Below are positions 1 through 8,532 of a DNA stretch of 64,000 nt, one piece after another; the first letter of the stretch is position 1; the number at the start of each line of letters is the position of its first letter. Under the pieces are notes generated by a model, which was not told the origin of the DNA, searched no databases, and was given only the letters and a program-made list of their open reading frames with translations. The stretch covers positions 1 to 64,000 of the forward strand of contig NZ_JACHIO010000021.1 of NCBI RefSeq assembly GCF_014203225.1. Reading direction: 5' to 3'. Both the position numbers and the translations under genes were made by a program. The DNA comes from Granulicella mallensis. Its GTDB lineage: Bacteria; Acidobacteriota; Terriglobia; Terriglobales; Acidobacteriaceae.

Positions 1-83
1 CTCCCTTGTGTGCCATGAGCACGAATAGAAGTCTGTACGCAATCTGTTCGCAAAATACCCCTGGACAACTACGCCTCTCTTCA

Positions 84-190
84 TAGAAGGATGACCTTTC
101 TGTGGGGACGTGAACAAAAAGCATGAGTGCATCGCAAAAAGCCGCGATGCCTCGGTAGAGATGACACATTTGTGGAAAGGCCGGAAAACC
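84..190. repeat. Remnant of an intergenic repeat (tail of the GTCATCCTGAGC family)
   Basis: The stretch with GGATGACC, then a run like GTGGGGACGTGAACAA and ATGAGTGCAT, resembles the right-hand tails that follow the elements near 59.5 kb and 62.7 kb. Only the tail is present, followed by TAGAGATGACA, which recalls the 53.6-kb element. It lies upstream of the TPR gene. I see no gene in bases 1-220. Confidence 0.4.
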
Positions 191-220
191 TAAATACCCA
201 CCCATGCCACCATAGACACA

Positions 221-2233
221 ATGAGCTTCTTCAACCTCTTCGGAAAGTCCAAGTCCTCGACACCCAAAGCGGAACCCACCCCCAAACCCATGCCGTCCCC
301 CACGACACAGGAGACCGTAACTCTTCCCGCAGGCACCCTCCTCCAGAGGGCTCCCGAGCCCGCACCGGCGAAGCGCTCCGAGGATACCCCAGCCACCGTC
401 CGCGCCTATGACGAGTTTGGCCGTGAGGTGCTCATTCCCGTCGAGGCCTGGCGTTCCAGCGTCCTGCCTGCCGCGCTCGAGAGAGTGAAGGACGACCCCA
501 ACCAGCTCTACAACCTCATCGTCGACGCCCTTCAGCTTCGCCTCGCCTCCGACATGCTCCCCGCCGCCGAGCGTCTCCATGAGATCGACCCTCTACCCGA
601 GCGCGGCACCACGATCTATGGCATCGTGCTGATGGAGAGCGGCGACCCGCTTGCCGCGAGCCGGCTCTTCGAGAGCTACCTCGCGCAGAAGGGTTCCAGC
701 GGCGTGGTCCTGACTAATCTTGCCAAGGCACAGACTGCTCTCGGGCAGGAAGCGGAGGCCGAGGCGACGCTCTGGCGTGCGCTCGAAGCCGATCCCAACC
801 AGGAGAACGGGCTCGGCTGGTACATCGCGATGGCCCGCGAGCATGGCGGTGAAGAAGCCTATATCGAGGCCATGCACCGCGCGGCAGACCTCCCCTCGGC
901 CTGGCGTCCGCAGGTCTGGTTGGCGCGTGCGGCGCTGGAGCACAACGACGTGCCGCAAGCTATGACGTTCTATGGGCAGGCGCTCGAACGTGCCGGAAGG
1001 CCTGCTCCGTTGGTGCTGCTGCAATCGATGAGCGGCGACCTCGGCCAGACCGGACACCTACGCGAGGCGCTGGCCCTCACGCGCCCTGCCTACGAGGCGA
1101 AGATCCACGGTCTCACCGTCGGTAACAACCTCATCAAGGCGTCGTTGGACCTCGGTGAGATCGGCACGGCGCGGGCCATGGTCGAAGAGCTCTACACATT
1201 GAACCATCCCGACTGGGCCGATAACCTCCACTTCTGGGAGATGGAGATTCGCCGCAGGGAACTCTCCCAAAATGGACTCCAGCCTGAATCCTTGCCCGAG
1301 CCCAAGGTGACGACCTACAGCATCGAAGGCCCGGTCTGGTCGCCCTCGAACGCACCCTCGCGCATTCTCTTCGCGCTTCCTGCGCCGCGCCGTGCCAAGG
1401 TGGTCTTCCTCGGTTCGAGCGTCACTGGCCAGCAGCCGCAGCAGTCCTTCGCCGGCCAGCTTCCGGATGCGCCGGGACGCCTCAGCCGTGCGCTGCCTCT
1501 CTTCCTCGCTGAGAGTACCTTCCTCCATCTCGGGCTCGACACGGACACGATCATTCCCTGGGTAGAGCGCGGCGGATTTGCTATCGTTTCCGCTCCGTGG
1601 GGCGAACAGGAGTCCTTAGAGTACGCACACAAGACGAACTCCGATGCGGCGATCAGCGTCCACATCCACTGCGTCGAACAAACGGCAGAGGTAACGCTGC
1701 GCATCATCCGTGCGCAGCCTGAATCCACTGAGCCTGCGGTCTTCGCGGAGTTCACGGTGCCCTTCAGCTTCGAACAGGCCGGTACCGGCGCGTTGGGAAT
1801 CTGGTCGCAGCTGGCGAACAGGCTGGTGCAGCTCTTTGGGAACACGCCTGCGGCGGTCGAGCCCTCGCGCTACACACTACCGGGCAACAATGGCCTTGGG
1901 ACCTATCTGCTGCGACTGGAACAACTGCTGGCCGTACGCTGCGCGGGTAGCGAGGACGAGGCGATGAACTCTCTCAGCGGTCTTCGCGAGATCGTACGCG
2001 GCGAGTTGGATCTCGCGCTCAGTACTCCGCATAGCCTGCCCGCGCGTTTGATCTTGCACGAAACGTTGTTGCGCCTTCGTGATCTTCAGCCGCATATCGC
2101 GGCCGAGTTCCGCCAACCCACAGAGCTACTGCAGCAGCGTTATTCGCTGCCGGACTCGCAGGCGAACGCTATTCTTGAGCGCCAGCTTCGGGCTATCTAT
2201 GGGGGCGAGGGAAGTACGAGCGAAGCCGCGTAG
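221..2233 (+). CDS. Tetratricopeptide-repeat protein of unknown function
   Basis: A 670-residue protein. It starts MSFFNLFGKSK and has a Pro/Lys-rich low-complexity linker over residues 10-55. Residues about 85-350 are alternating helical pairs of TPR character (for example the segments around LYNLIVDALQLRLASDML, LTNLAKAQTALGQEAEAEAT and NNLIKASLDLGEIGTARAM). The C-terminal 300 residues contain no motif I recognise. There is no signal peptide, so it is probably cytosolic. The ATG follows GACACA with only a weak Shine-Dalgarno, but the ORF is long and has strong codon bias. TPR arrays mediate protein-protein contacts; the partner cannot be inferred. It stands alone, with a repeat element behind it and a convergent plsC. 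Confidence 0.8.
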   Translation: MSFFNLFGKSKSSTPKAEPTPKPMPSPTTQETVTLPAGTLLQRAPEPAPAKRSEDTPATVRAYDEFGREVLIPVEAWRSSVLPAALERVKDDPNQLYNLIVDALQLRLASDMLPAAERLHEIDPLPERGTTIYGIVLMESGDPLAASRLFESYLAQKGSSGVVLTNLAKAQTALGQEAEAEATLWRALEADPNQENGLGWYIAMAREHGGEEAYIEAMHRAADLPSAWRPQVWLARAALEHNDVPQAMTFYGQALERAGRPAPLVLLQSMSGDLGQTGHLREALALTRPAYEAKIHGLTVGNNLIKASLDLGEIGTARAMVEELYTLNHPDWADNLHFWEMEIRRRELSQNGLQPESLPEPKVTTYSIEGPVWSPSNAPSRILFALPAPRRAKVVFLGSSVTGQQPQQSFAGQLPDAPGRLSRALPLFLAESTFLHLGLDTDTIIPWVERGGFAIVSAPWGEQESLEYAHKTNSDAAISVHIHCVEQTAEVTLRIIRAQPESTEPAVFAEFTVPFSFEQAGTGALGIWSQLANRLVQLFGNTPAAVEPSRYTLPGNNGLGTYLLRLEQLLAVRCAGSEDEAMNSLSGLREIVRGELDLALSTPHSLPARLILHETLLRLRDLQPHIAAEFRQPTELLQQRYSLPDSQANAILERQLRAIYGGEGSTSEAA

Positions 2234-2408
2234 CTTTTCGCCGTCATCCTGAGCCGTAGGGGAAGGACCCCCGCATTAGCAGCGGCACTATCGCATGGGG
2301 AACACCCAGGCAAACGATGCTGGGGCCAGGAAGCTGCGTTCGCTCAAATGGGCATTGTGCAAAATGCGGGGGTCCTTCAGCTACGCTTCAGGATGACGAC
2401 GAAAAACA
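2234..2408. repeat. Long imperfect inverted repeat, family A (GTCATCCTGAGC ... AGGATGACGACGAAAA)
   Basis: Left end CGCCGTCATCCTGAGC and right end TCAGGATGACGACGAAAAAC are complementary. The arms also share ACCCCCGCATT / AATGCGGGGGT. It fills the space between the convergent TPR and plsC genes. Further members: a half-copy at 8425-8496, a minimal 26-bp-arm copy at 16104-16168 and a full copy at 44696-44880. It may work as a bidirectional terminator; it may also be a non-autonomous mobile element. Confidence 0.75.
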
Positions 2409-2415
2409 AACAACA

Positions 2416-3213
2416 TCAACCGTGGTGCGCGATATACGTCGCATGAATCTCGTCGCGCAGGCGTTGCGTCAACGCATCGGCATCACGTGTAGTCATGCCG
2501 ATCGTAGAGATCGGCTCGCCGACGATCAGCTTCAGCGGCCTCGGACGCAGCGCATACACATGGATCGGCAGCAGCTCATAGGTACCTACAAGCGTCAGCG
2601 GAACGAGCGGGACCTGGGCCTTGATGGCCAGCCACGCGGCACCTGCGACCATCGTCTGCAGCTCACCCGTTGCGGCACGGCCGCCTTCGGGGAAGATCAC
2701 CAGCGGCATCCCAGCCTCCAGTGTCTTGACGCCGCGGCCGAGGCTTGTAATGGCAGAGCGCGCAGAGCTCTGGTCGATGGGCACTTGTCCCGAGCGGTCG
2801 AGATACCAGCCGATGAACGGGATCTTCCACAATGGGGCCTTCGCCAGGATGCGGAACTGGAACGGCAGCTTCGCGAAGAGCACGGGTGTGTCGTAGTAGC
2901 TGAGATGGTTGCTGGCGTAGACGGCAGTCTTGTGCGTCCGCAGCCGCTCGGCGTGCTCAAGCGTAACGGGTGAGAGTGCGACCCGCAGCAACACGCGCGC
3001 CCACTGGCGAGCGATGAAGTGCTGCTGGCTGCCGTCCTTATCCCACAGGCCGCAGGCGAGCGAGATGGTGCCGAAGAAGATCGTCGCAATCCCGACCAGC
3101 GGAATCAGCAGCAGATAGGAAAGCCAGCGCAGGGCGAAGGGCACGGGTGAACGTGGCGCGGGTTCGCGTTCCGTGTGTTCTTCAGGCTGAAGGGTTTCAT
3201 TGGCTGCTGGCAT
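2416..3213 (-). CDS. plsC: 1-acyl-sn-glycerol-3-phosphate acyltransferase (PlsC family)
   Basis: A 265-residue membrane-associated acyltransferase expected to make phosphatidic acid from lysophosphatidic acid in phospholipid synthesis. It carries the family's catalytic HX4D motif as NHLSYYD (His103-Asp108) and the acyl-glycerophosphate binding motif FPEGGRA (174-180). A hydrophobic segment spans about residues 30-55, before the catalytic domain. Length is normal for the family, and the ATG start gives a short hydrophilic N-terminus (MPAANETLQPEE). It is convergent with the TPR gene and has folC upstream, across a repeat element. Substrate specificity (lyso-PA versus other lysolipids) is not visible from sequence. 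Confidence 0.88.
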   Translation of the reverse strand: MPAANETLQPEEHTEREPAPRSPVPFALRWLSYLLLIPLVGIATIFFGTISLACGLWDKDGSQQHFIARQWARVLLRVALSPVTLEHAERLRTHKTAVYASNHLSYYDTPVLFAKLPFQFRILAKAPLWKIPFIGWYLDRSGQVPIDQSSARSAITSLGRGVKTLEAGMPLVIFPEGGRAATGELQTMVAGAAWLAIKAQVPLVPLTLVGTYELLPIHVYALRPRPLKLIVGEPISTIGMTTRDADALTQRLRDEIHATYIAHHG

Positions 3214-3272
3214 CTATGGCTATGCTAAACCGGGTCGTCGTGATTACACCAAACCTCGCAGAAGGGCCGTGC

Positions 3273-3480
3273 TTTTGCTTTTCTGGCTTGTCATTCCGAG
3301 GCGTAGCCGAGGAACCTGCTTCCTCCCGTTCTTTGCTCGCACTACCCAGAAAACATGGGCAAAAAGCAAAGAGCATGGCCTGTGCCGACATCGTTAAAAA
3401 CGGGAGGAAGCAGGTTCGCTCCCCTTCGGCTACGCTCAGGGTCGGAATGACAACCAGAAAAACAAAGACCAGAAAAACAA
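3273..3480. repeat. Inverted repeat, family B (GTCATTCCGAG ... CTCGGAATGAC)
   Basis: Arms contain TTTTCTGGCTTGTCATTCCGAG on the left (positions 3280-3300) and a matching GGAATGACAACCAGAAAA on the right. Inner arms repeat GAACCTGCTTCCTCCCGTT and its complement. The element sits between plsC and folC. Related copies lie at 4990-5212, 32837-33026, 41787-41990, 51500-51550 (half) and 51640-51858. No ORF of its own is convincing. Confidence 0.8.
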
Positions 3481-4902
3481 CTATTCCGCCAGCACCAATG
3501 CCCTCAACTCACCCACCAGAAACACCGACCCTGTCGCCACGATCACGCCCTCAGGAGGTGTAATCGCCTCGGCCTGAGCCAGTGCGCCAGGCAGATGCGG
3601 CGCGGCATGGGCGGGCACGTCGAGCCTGTGTGCTGCAGCGAGCAGATCGTCCACGCTGGCCGCGCGGGGATTCTGAATCGGCGCGAGAACCACGTGATCG
3701 CGCACCCGTGCCGGATCGCCTGAGGTGGAGTCGAAGAGTGGCAGCAGTACCTGTGCCATCTCGTCGATCTGCTTGTCGGCGAGGCAGGAAAAGATCAACG
3801 TGCGCGGCATCGCTTCGGGCAGTTGCGCGAGCGCGGCCCGCAGCGTCCACGCTCCGGCGGGGTTGTGGGCTACGTCGAGCAACAGCGGAGCGTGGCCCTT
3901 GCGGGAGGGAATCCACTCCAGCCGTCCCGGCCACTCGGTAGCGCGGACACCCTGCTCGATCGCCGTATTCGAGATCGCGAAGCCGTGGTTCGTCCGCAGC
4001 TCGATCGCCGTTGCCACAGCCAGCGCAAGGTTGCGCTGCTGATGCTGGCCTGCCAACGGCGAGTCGATATGCAAAACCTCGCCATCGATAGAAAGATCGT
4101 AGCGATTGGGCGCCAGCGGCGAATTGAGCCCTCTGAACCCTGAGCCCTGAACCCTATGCCCTGTCTCCAGCTCTCTCGGCGGCAGGCAGCGCGCGGCATC
4201 GACCCCGCGCACGTTCTTCGCAACCGCGATTTCGCCGATGACGGCATTGGCTTCAGGATGCTGGGAGAGCGTTACGAGCACGCCATTGTCGCGCAGGATG
4301 CCCGCCTTCTCAGTGGCGATCAGCGTGAGTGTATCGCCGAGGTAGTCGGTGTGATCGATGCCGATATCGGTAATCACCGAGATCAGTGGCTCGACGATGT
4401 TGGTCGCGTCAAGCCGACCTCCGAGACCGACCTCCAGGATTGCGAGTTCTATCTTCTGCTCGCTGAAGTAGAAGAACGCAGCAGCGGTGAGGATCTCGAA
4501 GAAGCTGGGGTAGTGTGGCAGCGAGCCGATCTCGACCAGCGCGTTGGCGGCGTTGTCGACGCGCGTAAAGCTGTGGGCGAAGTCGTCGTCTGCGATTTCG
4601 TCGAGCTTGTCGCCAGCGGAGAGGCGGATACGTTCGTTCACGCGCAGCAGGTGCGGCGAGGTATAGAGTCCCGTGCGCAGGCCAGCGGCATTCGAGATCG
4701 AGGCCAGGGTGGAGGCGGTCGAGCCCTTGCCGTTGGTCCCTGCAATCAGCACCGAGGCGAAGTTGCGTTGCGGATTACCAAGCGCTTCCAACAGCGCACC
4801 GATGTGGTCGAGTGAAAACTTGCGGGGCGGGCCGCCGGTCTTGTCCGTGCGCAGCTCAGGGCCCATGGCGGCTAATTGGTTCAGTGCTTCGAGGTAGGTC
4901 AC
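3481..4902 (-). CDS. folC: Bifunctional folylpolyglutamate synthase / dihydrofolate synthase
   Basis: A 473-residue Mur-ligase-fold enzyme that adds glutamate to dihydropteroate or tetrahydrofolate with ATP in the cytosol. The P-loop is GTNGKGST (residues 55-62). The omega-loop and Mg-binding region follow as TSPHLLRVNERIR, and VGLGGRLDATN is the conserved substrate-binding segment. The C-terminal domain includes LLDVAHNPAG. Length is slightly above the usual 420-450. An insertion near residues 250-260 (VQGSGFRGLN) is encoded by a run of CCCTGA-type units at about 4127-4165 and looks like a repeat captured in frame. It is likely functional because the insertion is at the junction between domains. 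Confidence 0.93.
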   Translation of the reverse strand: MTYLEALNQLAAMGPELRTDKTGGPPRKFSLDHIGALLEALGNPQRNFASVLIAGTNGKGSTASTLASISNAAGLRTGLYTSPHLLRVNERIRLSAGDKLDEIADDDFAHSFTRVDNAANALVEIGSLPHYPSFFEILTAAAFFYFSEQKIELAILEVGLGGRLDATNIVEPLISVITDIGIDHTDYLGDTLTLIATEKAGILRDNGVLVTLSQHPEANAVIGEIAVAKNVRGVDAARCLPPRELETGHRVQGSGFRGLNSPLAPNRYDLSIDGEVLHIDSPLAGQHQQRNLALAVATAIELRTNHGFAISNTAIEQGVRATEWPGRLEWIPSRKGHAPLLLDVAHNPAGAWTLRAALAQLPEAMPRTLIFSCLADKQIDEMAQVLLPLFDSTSGDPARVRDHVVLAPIQNPRAASVDDLLAAAHRLDVPAHAAPHLPGALAQAEAITPPEGVIVATGSVFLVGELRALVLAE

Positions 4903-4989
4903 AGTTTCTCCAGCCTTTTAGATGTCCTTCAGTAGCGTAGCGAAGTATTTGTTTTGCTGTTGGTCGGTGCTGTTGCTGTTGCCACTCTT

Positions 4990-5212
4990 GCTTTTGTTGT
5001 TGCTCTTGCTTTTCTGGTTGTCATTCCGAGGCGCAGCCGAGGAACCTGCTTCCTCCCGTTTTTTGACCGAGCCACCGCAAATGCTTTACATCGGCATAAG
5101 CCATAGCCTTCCTTCATCTTCTAGGTGATACGAGCGAAGAACGGGAGGAAGCAGATTCGCTCTCCTTCGGCTACGCTCAGGGTCGGAATGACAAACCAGA
5201 AAGGCCAAAGCC
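4990..5212. repeat. Inverted repeat, family B
   Basis: Second copy of the GTCATTCCGAG family: left arm TTTTCTGGTTGTCATTCCGAG at 5010-5030, right arm GGGTCGGAATGACAAACCAGAAA near 5180-5202. Between the arms are GAACCTGCTTCCTCCCGTT and its reverse complement. It lies between the folC start and the end of the methyltransferase gene. Confidence 0.8.
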
Positions 5213-5217
5213 AAACC

Positions 5218-6075
5218 CTACCCGCTCTGCGCCACGCATATCCGCCCACCCTTGCCGCGCAGCAACAAACCATCGCTCCGCCCGCTGAAGTATCTCGCGG
5301 TCAGGGAGGTGCTATCGAGGTCTTCGACCACTCGTAATCCGGCCAGGGCAAGCTCTGCAACCAGCGCCTCCGGCGTAAAGAATCGCTGAAACGGCTCTCC
5401 CGCTAGCGCGACGCGTTCAGACATCGAATCCAGCATCTGCTGCTCGACCGGAGGCAGGACCTCACGTGGCTGCGCGTAGTCGAAGATCACCTGGCTGCCT
5501 GTGGCAAAGCTGCCGAGCAGCGTGGTCGTCGCACGAAAGGCCTCCAGCGTAAGGTACGGCACCACGCCGAGCCAGGCGGTCACCGTCGGCAGAGTGCTGT
5601 CGAAGCCCGTGGCATGCAGTTCTTCCGTCAACGATTGCCGCTCGAAGTCCACCGGTACAAACCGCATCGTCTCAGGAATAGCGATGTCAGCAGCAGCCAG
5701 GCACTCACGCTTCCAGGCCTGCGTCGCGGGATGGTCGACCTCGAAGACCCGCACCTGCGGATAAGGATTGCGATAGGCAAAGGTGTCGAGTCCCGCCCCA
5801 AGAACGAGGTACTGCCGTGTGCCGTCGGCCGTGAGGCTATGGGCGAGTGTGTCCTCCGCCAGCCGAGCACGCGCAACCATAAAGGCTCGTAACGCCGCCG
5901 AAAAAGGGCGTTTGATGCTATCGGGAGTGCGGTTCAGCTCTTCGCGGTGCTCCGGCCCGAGGATGCGAACTGCGAGCGGGTCGTTGAAGACCAGAGGTAG
6001 GGCATCGTGGATCTGGTGTGCGGCGCGGCGCAGGGCTACGCGCAGTGCAGTGCGTGATGGCTGGGCTTCGTGCAT
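5218..6075 (-). CDS. Class I SAM-dependent methyltransferase, TIGR00027 / leucine carboxyl methyltransferase-like family
   Basis: A 285-residue protein. The SAM-binding motif I is QYLVLGAGLDTFAYR (about residues 86-100), followed by RVFEVDHPATQAWKRE (acidic residue that holds the ribose). Both are signatures of the TIGR00027/PF04072 family of O-methyltransferase-like proteins. The N-terminus contains the family region with DPLAVRILG. The substrate is unknown; many actinobacterial and acidobacterial homologues lack one. No membrane segment is present. The gene is divergent from the small 6179 ORF and shares no operon partner. Confidence 0.8.
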   Translation of the reverse strand: MHEAQPSRTALRVALRRAAHQIHDALPLVFNDPLAVRILGPEHREELNRTPDSIKRPFSAALRAFMVARARLAEDTLAHSLTADGTRQYLVLGAGLDTFAYRNPYPQVRVFEVDHPATQAWKRECLAAADIAIPETMRFVPVDFERQSLTEELHATGFDSTLPTVTAWLGVVPYLTLEAFRATTTLLGSFATGSQVIFDYAQPREVLPPVEQQMLDSMSERVALAGEPFQRFFTPEALVAELALAGLRVVEDLDSTSLTARYFSGRSDGLLLRGKGGRICVAQSG

Positions 6076-6178
6076 CGTCCTTTGTAAGATACCTGTCTGT
6101 TAGCTCCGGAAGTTTGCCGGGTAGCTCCATTGCGACTACACTGACCGCACTCGCACCCCGGAAGAAAGCGAGGCAATC

Positions 6179-6394
6179 ATGGAGCAGCAACGAGTAACAG
6201 TCCCCAAGTTCGGCAGCGAAGCGGAAGAAGCCAAGTGGTGGTTCGAACATCAGCCTCTCATGCTGGAAGAGTTCAAAAGCGCTAACGCCGAAAGCCGCCT
6301 CGGCATTGGCACTGCCAAACTTCGGGGCCAAACGAAGGCACCCACCATAACCATCTGTCTTGACCCAATCGCCTGTCTTGACCCAATCGCTTAA
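6179..6394 (+). pseudogene. Truncated CopG-type antitoxin (ribbon-helix-helix domain lost)
   Basis: The 71-residue product has the conserved N-terminus of CopG/BrnA-like antitoxins (PF12441 type): VTVPKFGSEAEEAKWWFEHQ. Full-length relatives continue with a TITIRLDP-type strand and two DNA-binding helices. Here the protein reads TITICLDPIACLDPIA and stops. The last 12 codons come from a perfect tandem duplication of CTGTCTTGACCCAATCGC (6355-6372 and 6373-6390). No toxin gene is adjacent. A GAGG Shine-Dalgarno precedes the ATG, so it may still be expressed. The stop overlaps the convergent accD stop. Confidence 0.6.
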
Positions 6395-7251
6395 CCCTCT
6401 GACTGGTTGGTCTTCTGTGTCATCCAATCCAGCGTCTGCGCCAGATAGCCCTTCAGCTCCTTGCGTGGCACGATCGCGTCCAGAAACCCGTGCTGCAGCA
6501 GGAACTCAGAGCGTTGGAAGCCCTCGGGGAGCTTTTGCCGGATCGTCTGTTCGATGACGCGCGGGCCTGCGAAGCCGATCAGAGCGCCCGGCTCGGCGAT
6601 GTTCAGATCGCCCAGCATGGCAAAGCTTGCGGTCACGCCGCCGGTCGTGGGATCGGTCATCAGAGAGATGTACGGAATCTTTTCGTCGTCCATCTTCGCC
6701 AGGCCCGACGACACCTTGGCCAACTGCATCAGGCTGGCGATGCCCTCCATCATGCGTGCTCCGCCGGAGGCCGAGATGATGATGAGCGGATGCCGCGTCG
6801 CCAGCGAACGGTCGACAGCGCGGGCGATCGTCTCGCCCACCACCGCGCCCATTGAACCACCGATAAAGCCGTACTCCATCACAGAGAGAACGACATCCTG
6901 CTCGCCGATCTTGCCGACGGCGTTGAGGATGGCATCGTTCAGGCCGGTCTTCTTCTGGGCCTGCGCCAGGCGCTGTTTGTAGGGCTTGAGATCGGTGAAA
7001 TTCAGTGGATCAGTCGAGCGCAGGTCGAGGTCGACCAACTCGTAACCGGGCTCGAGCAGGTTCTCAATGCGGGAGCGTGCGTCGAACTTGAAGTGGTAGC
7101 CGCAGTGCGGGCAGACCTGGAGATTGCTCTCCAGTTCAGCCTTCCAGAGCGTCTTGCCGCAGTTGCCGCACTTGGTCCAGAGCCCCTGGGTGCGGACCTC
7201 GTGGTCCGGTGTGGGGACGATCTCGTGGGTATCGCGCTTGAACCAACTCAT
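6391..7251 (-). CDS. accD: Acetyl-CoA carboxylase carboxyltransferase, beta subunit
   Basis: A 286-residue subunit of the cytosolic carboxyltransferase that transfers CO2 from biotin to acetyl-CoA to make malonyl-CoA for fatty acid synthesis. It has the characteristic N-terminal zinc ribbon with Cys28, Cys31, Cys47 and Cys50 (KCGNCGK and QVCPHCGYH). The crotonase-like core includes ISASGGARMMEG and the oxyanion-forming glycines in TGGVTASFAMLGD. Length matches the family. The partner accA is not in this window. The gene stands alone, ending against the antitoxin remnant. Confidence 0.96.
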   Translation of the reverse strand: MSWFKRDTHEIVPTPDHEVRTQGLWTKCGNCGKTLWKAELESNLQVCPHCGYHFKFDARSRIENLLEPGYELVDLDLRSTDPLNFTDLKPYKQRLAQAQKKTGLNDAILNAVGKIGEQDVVLSVMEYGFIGGSMGAVVGETIARAVDRSLATRHPLIIISASGGARMMEGIASLMQLAKVSSGLAKMDDEKIPYISLMTDPTTGGVTASFAMLGDLNIAEPGALIGFAGPRVIEQTIRQKLPEGFQRSEFLLQHGFLDAIVPRKELKGYLAQTLDWMTQKTNQSEG

Positions 7252-7299
7252 CGGCGGGTGCGGCTCCTTCGTGGCTTCCAGAGGGTGCTGAAGAAGTCA

Positions 7300-7385
7300 C
7301 GTTTCGTTATGGGCACGGGTTTACCCGTGCCGTAAATGCCTGCATTGCAACGCGGCTTTAGCCGCTGAGGGAATACGCTTTCAGG
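7300..7385. repeat. Short REP-like palindromes in the accD upstream region
   Basis: GGCACGGG-TTTA-CCCGTGCC is a perfect short hairpin near 7314-7333, and CGGCTTTAGCCG follows at about 7352-7363. Both are the kind of short palindromes found in the larger REP elements of this window (18.4, 58.2 and 61.2 kb). The rest of 7252-7536 shows no gene. Confidence 0.5.
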
Positions 7386-7536
7386 CGCTACAACCCTTCA
7401 GCAACCTCTTCCAACCTACGATTGTATCGAAGCCGGCGTTTTTTACGCACAAGAGGCTGCGGTTTCATGGAGGTACGAGGGATTCCCGTCGCAATTCACA
7501 TCCACTTACACTTCCATGCGGTAGCCTGTATAGCAC

Positions 7537-8421
7537 ATGAAACAGGGAATCTCGACTCACGTCTTTCTGGCGCAACGCCTCACGCCGGGGTTGCTCGATG
7601 CGCTCACGCGCGGTGGCGCCACCGCCGTGGAGGTCTTTGCCGCACGGCACCACTTCGATTACGCGGACCGCGGCGCCGTGCGTGAATTGGCCAACTGGTT
7701 CCGCTCCAACAACGTCGACGCCTCGCTGCACATGCCGCTCTTCAGTAGCGACGAGGACTCCAACTGGAGTCGCCACACCGCACCTGTCATCAACCTCATC
7801 GACCTGAACAAGTCCACGCGCATCGAGGCCATGGACGAGGTCAAGCGCGCTCTCGAATCCGCCGAACAGATACCGTTTCGCTCCTGCGTGATCCATCTCG
7901 GACTCAAGGGCGATCGCTGGAACACACGCGCGCTTGACGATTCGATGACCGCGATCGAACACCTCAAGGCTTTCTCCTCGCCGCTCGGGATGCAATTGCT
8001 GCTCGAGAACCTGAACAACGAAGTCGCGACGCCGGCGCATCTGGTCGAGATCGTTCGCGCAGGCCACTTCGACAACGTAGGCTTCTGCCTCGACACCGGT
8101 CACGCGAACCTCGTGGAACCGCAGCTCGAAACCCGCGACCACGAAGCGAGAGACGGCATCACGCAGGCCTTTGAGGACTTCGGCGACCGCATCGTCGAGC
8201 TGCACCTGCACGACAACCTTGGCAATCGGCCTGAGAACGGCAAGGACGAGCACCTCTGGCCGGGGAGCGGAACGATCGACTGGGATAGCGTTGCGAAGCA
8301 GATTGCGGCGCTCAAGCAGCCTCCTGTGGGCATCCTCGAGATCGCGCATGAGCTTGGCGAGGATATGAAGCAGATCGAGACGGAGTCCCGGGCAGCGTGG
8401 AAAAAGCTTGGGGTGGCCTAA
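7537..8421 (+). CDS. Sugar phosphate isomerase/epimerase family protein (xylose-isomerase-like TIM barrel)
   Basis: A 294-residue soluble protein with the AP-endonuclease-2/xylose isomerase-like TIM barrel layout. Conserved segments include SCVIHLGLKGDRW, QLLLENLNNE (metal-binding Glu on the strand), NVGFCLDTGHANL (metal-binding Asp/His), RIVELHLHDN (His ligands) and the late GTIDWDSVAKQIAA. These residues normally bind a divalent metal in the active site. The substrate, a sugar or keto-acid, is not predictable. It is upstream of asnS with an intervening half repeat, and a common transcript is possible. Confidence 0.82.
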   Translation: MKQGISTHVFLAQRLTPGLLDALTRGGATAVEVFAARHHFDYADRGAVRELANWFRSNNVDASLHMPLFSSDEDSNWSRHTAPVINLIDLNKSTRIEAMDEVKRALESAEQIPFRSCVIHLGLKGDRWNTRALDDSMTAIEHLKAFSSPLGMQLLLENLNNEVATPAHLVEIVRAGHFDNVGFCLDTGHANLVEPQLETRDHEARDGITQAFEDFGDRIVELHLHDNLGNRPENGKDEHLWPGSGTIDWDSVAKQIAALKQPPVGILEIAHELGEDMKQIETESRAAWKKLGVA

Positions 8422-8424
8422 ATA

Positions 8425-8496
8425 GCTTTTCGTCGGTGGCTGCACCAATGCGGGGGTCCTTCGCCGTTGGCTCAGGATGACGACGAAAAACAAGCA
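8425..8496. repeat. Half copy of repeat family A
   Basis: Matches the right half of the 2.2-kb element: ATGCGGGGGTCCTTCGCC followed by GGCTCAGGATGACGACGAAA. The left arm is reduced to CTTTTCGTCG. It lies between the isomerase-like gene and asnS. Confidence 0.6.
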
Positions 8497-8532
8497 ACGG
8501 CAATACAAGCCTCCGCGTAAACTGGACATCTC

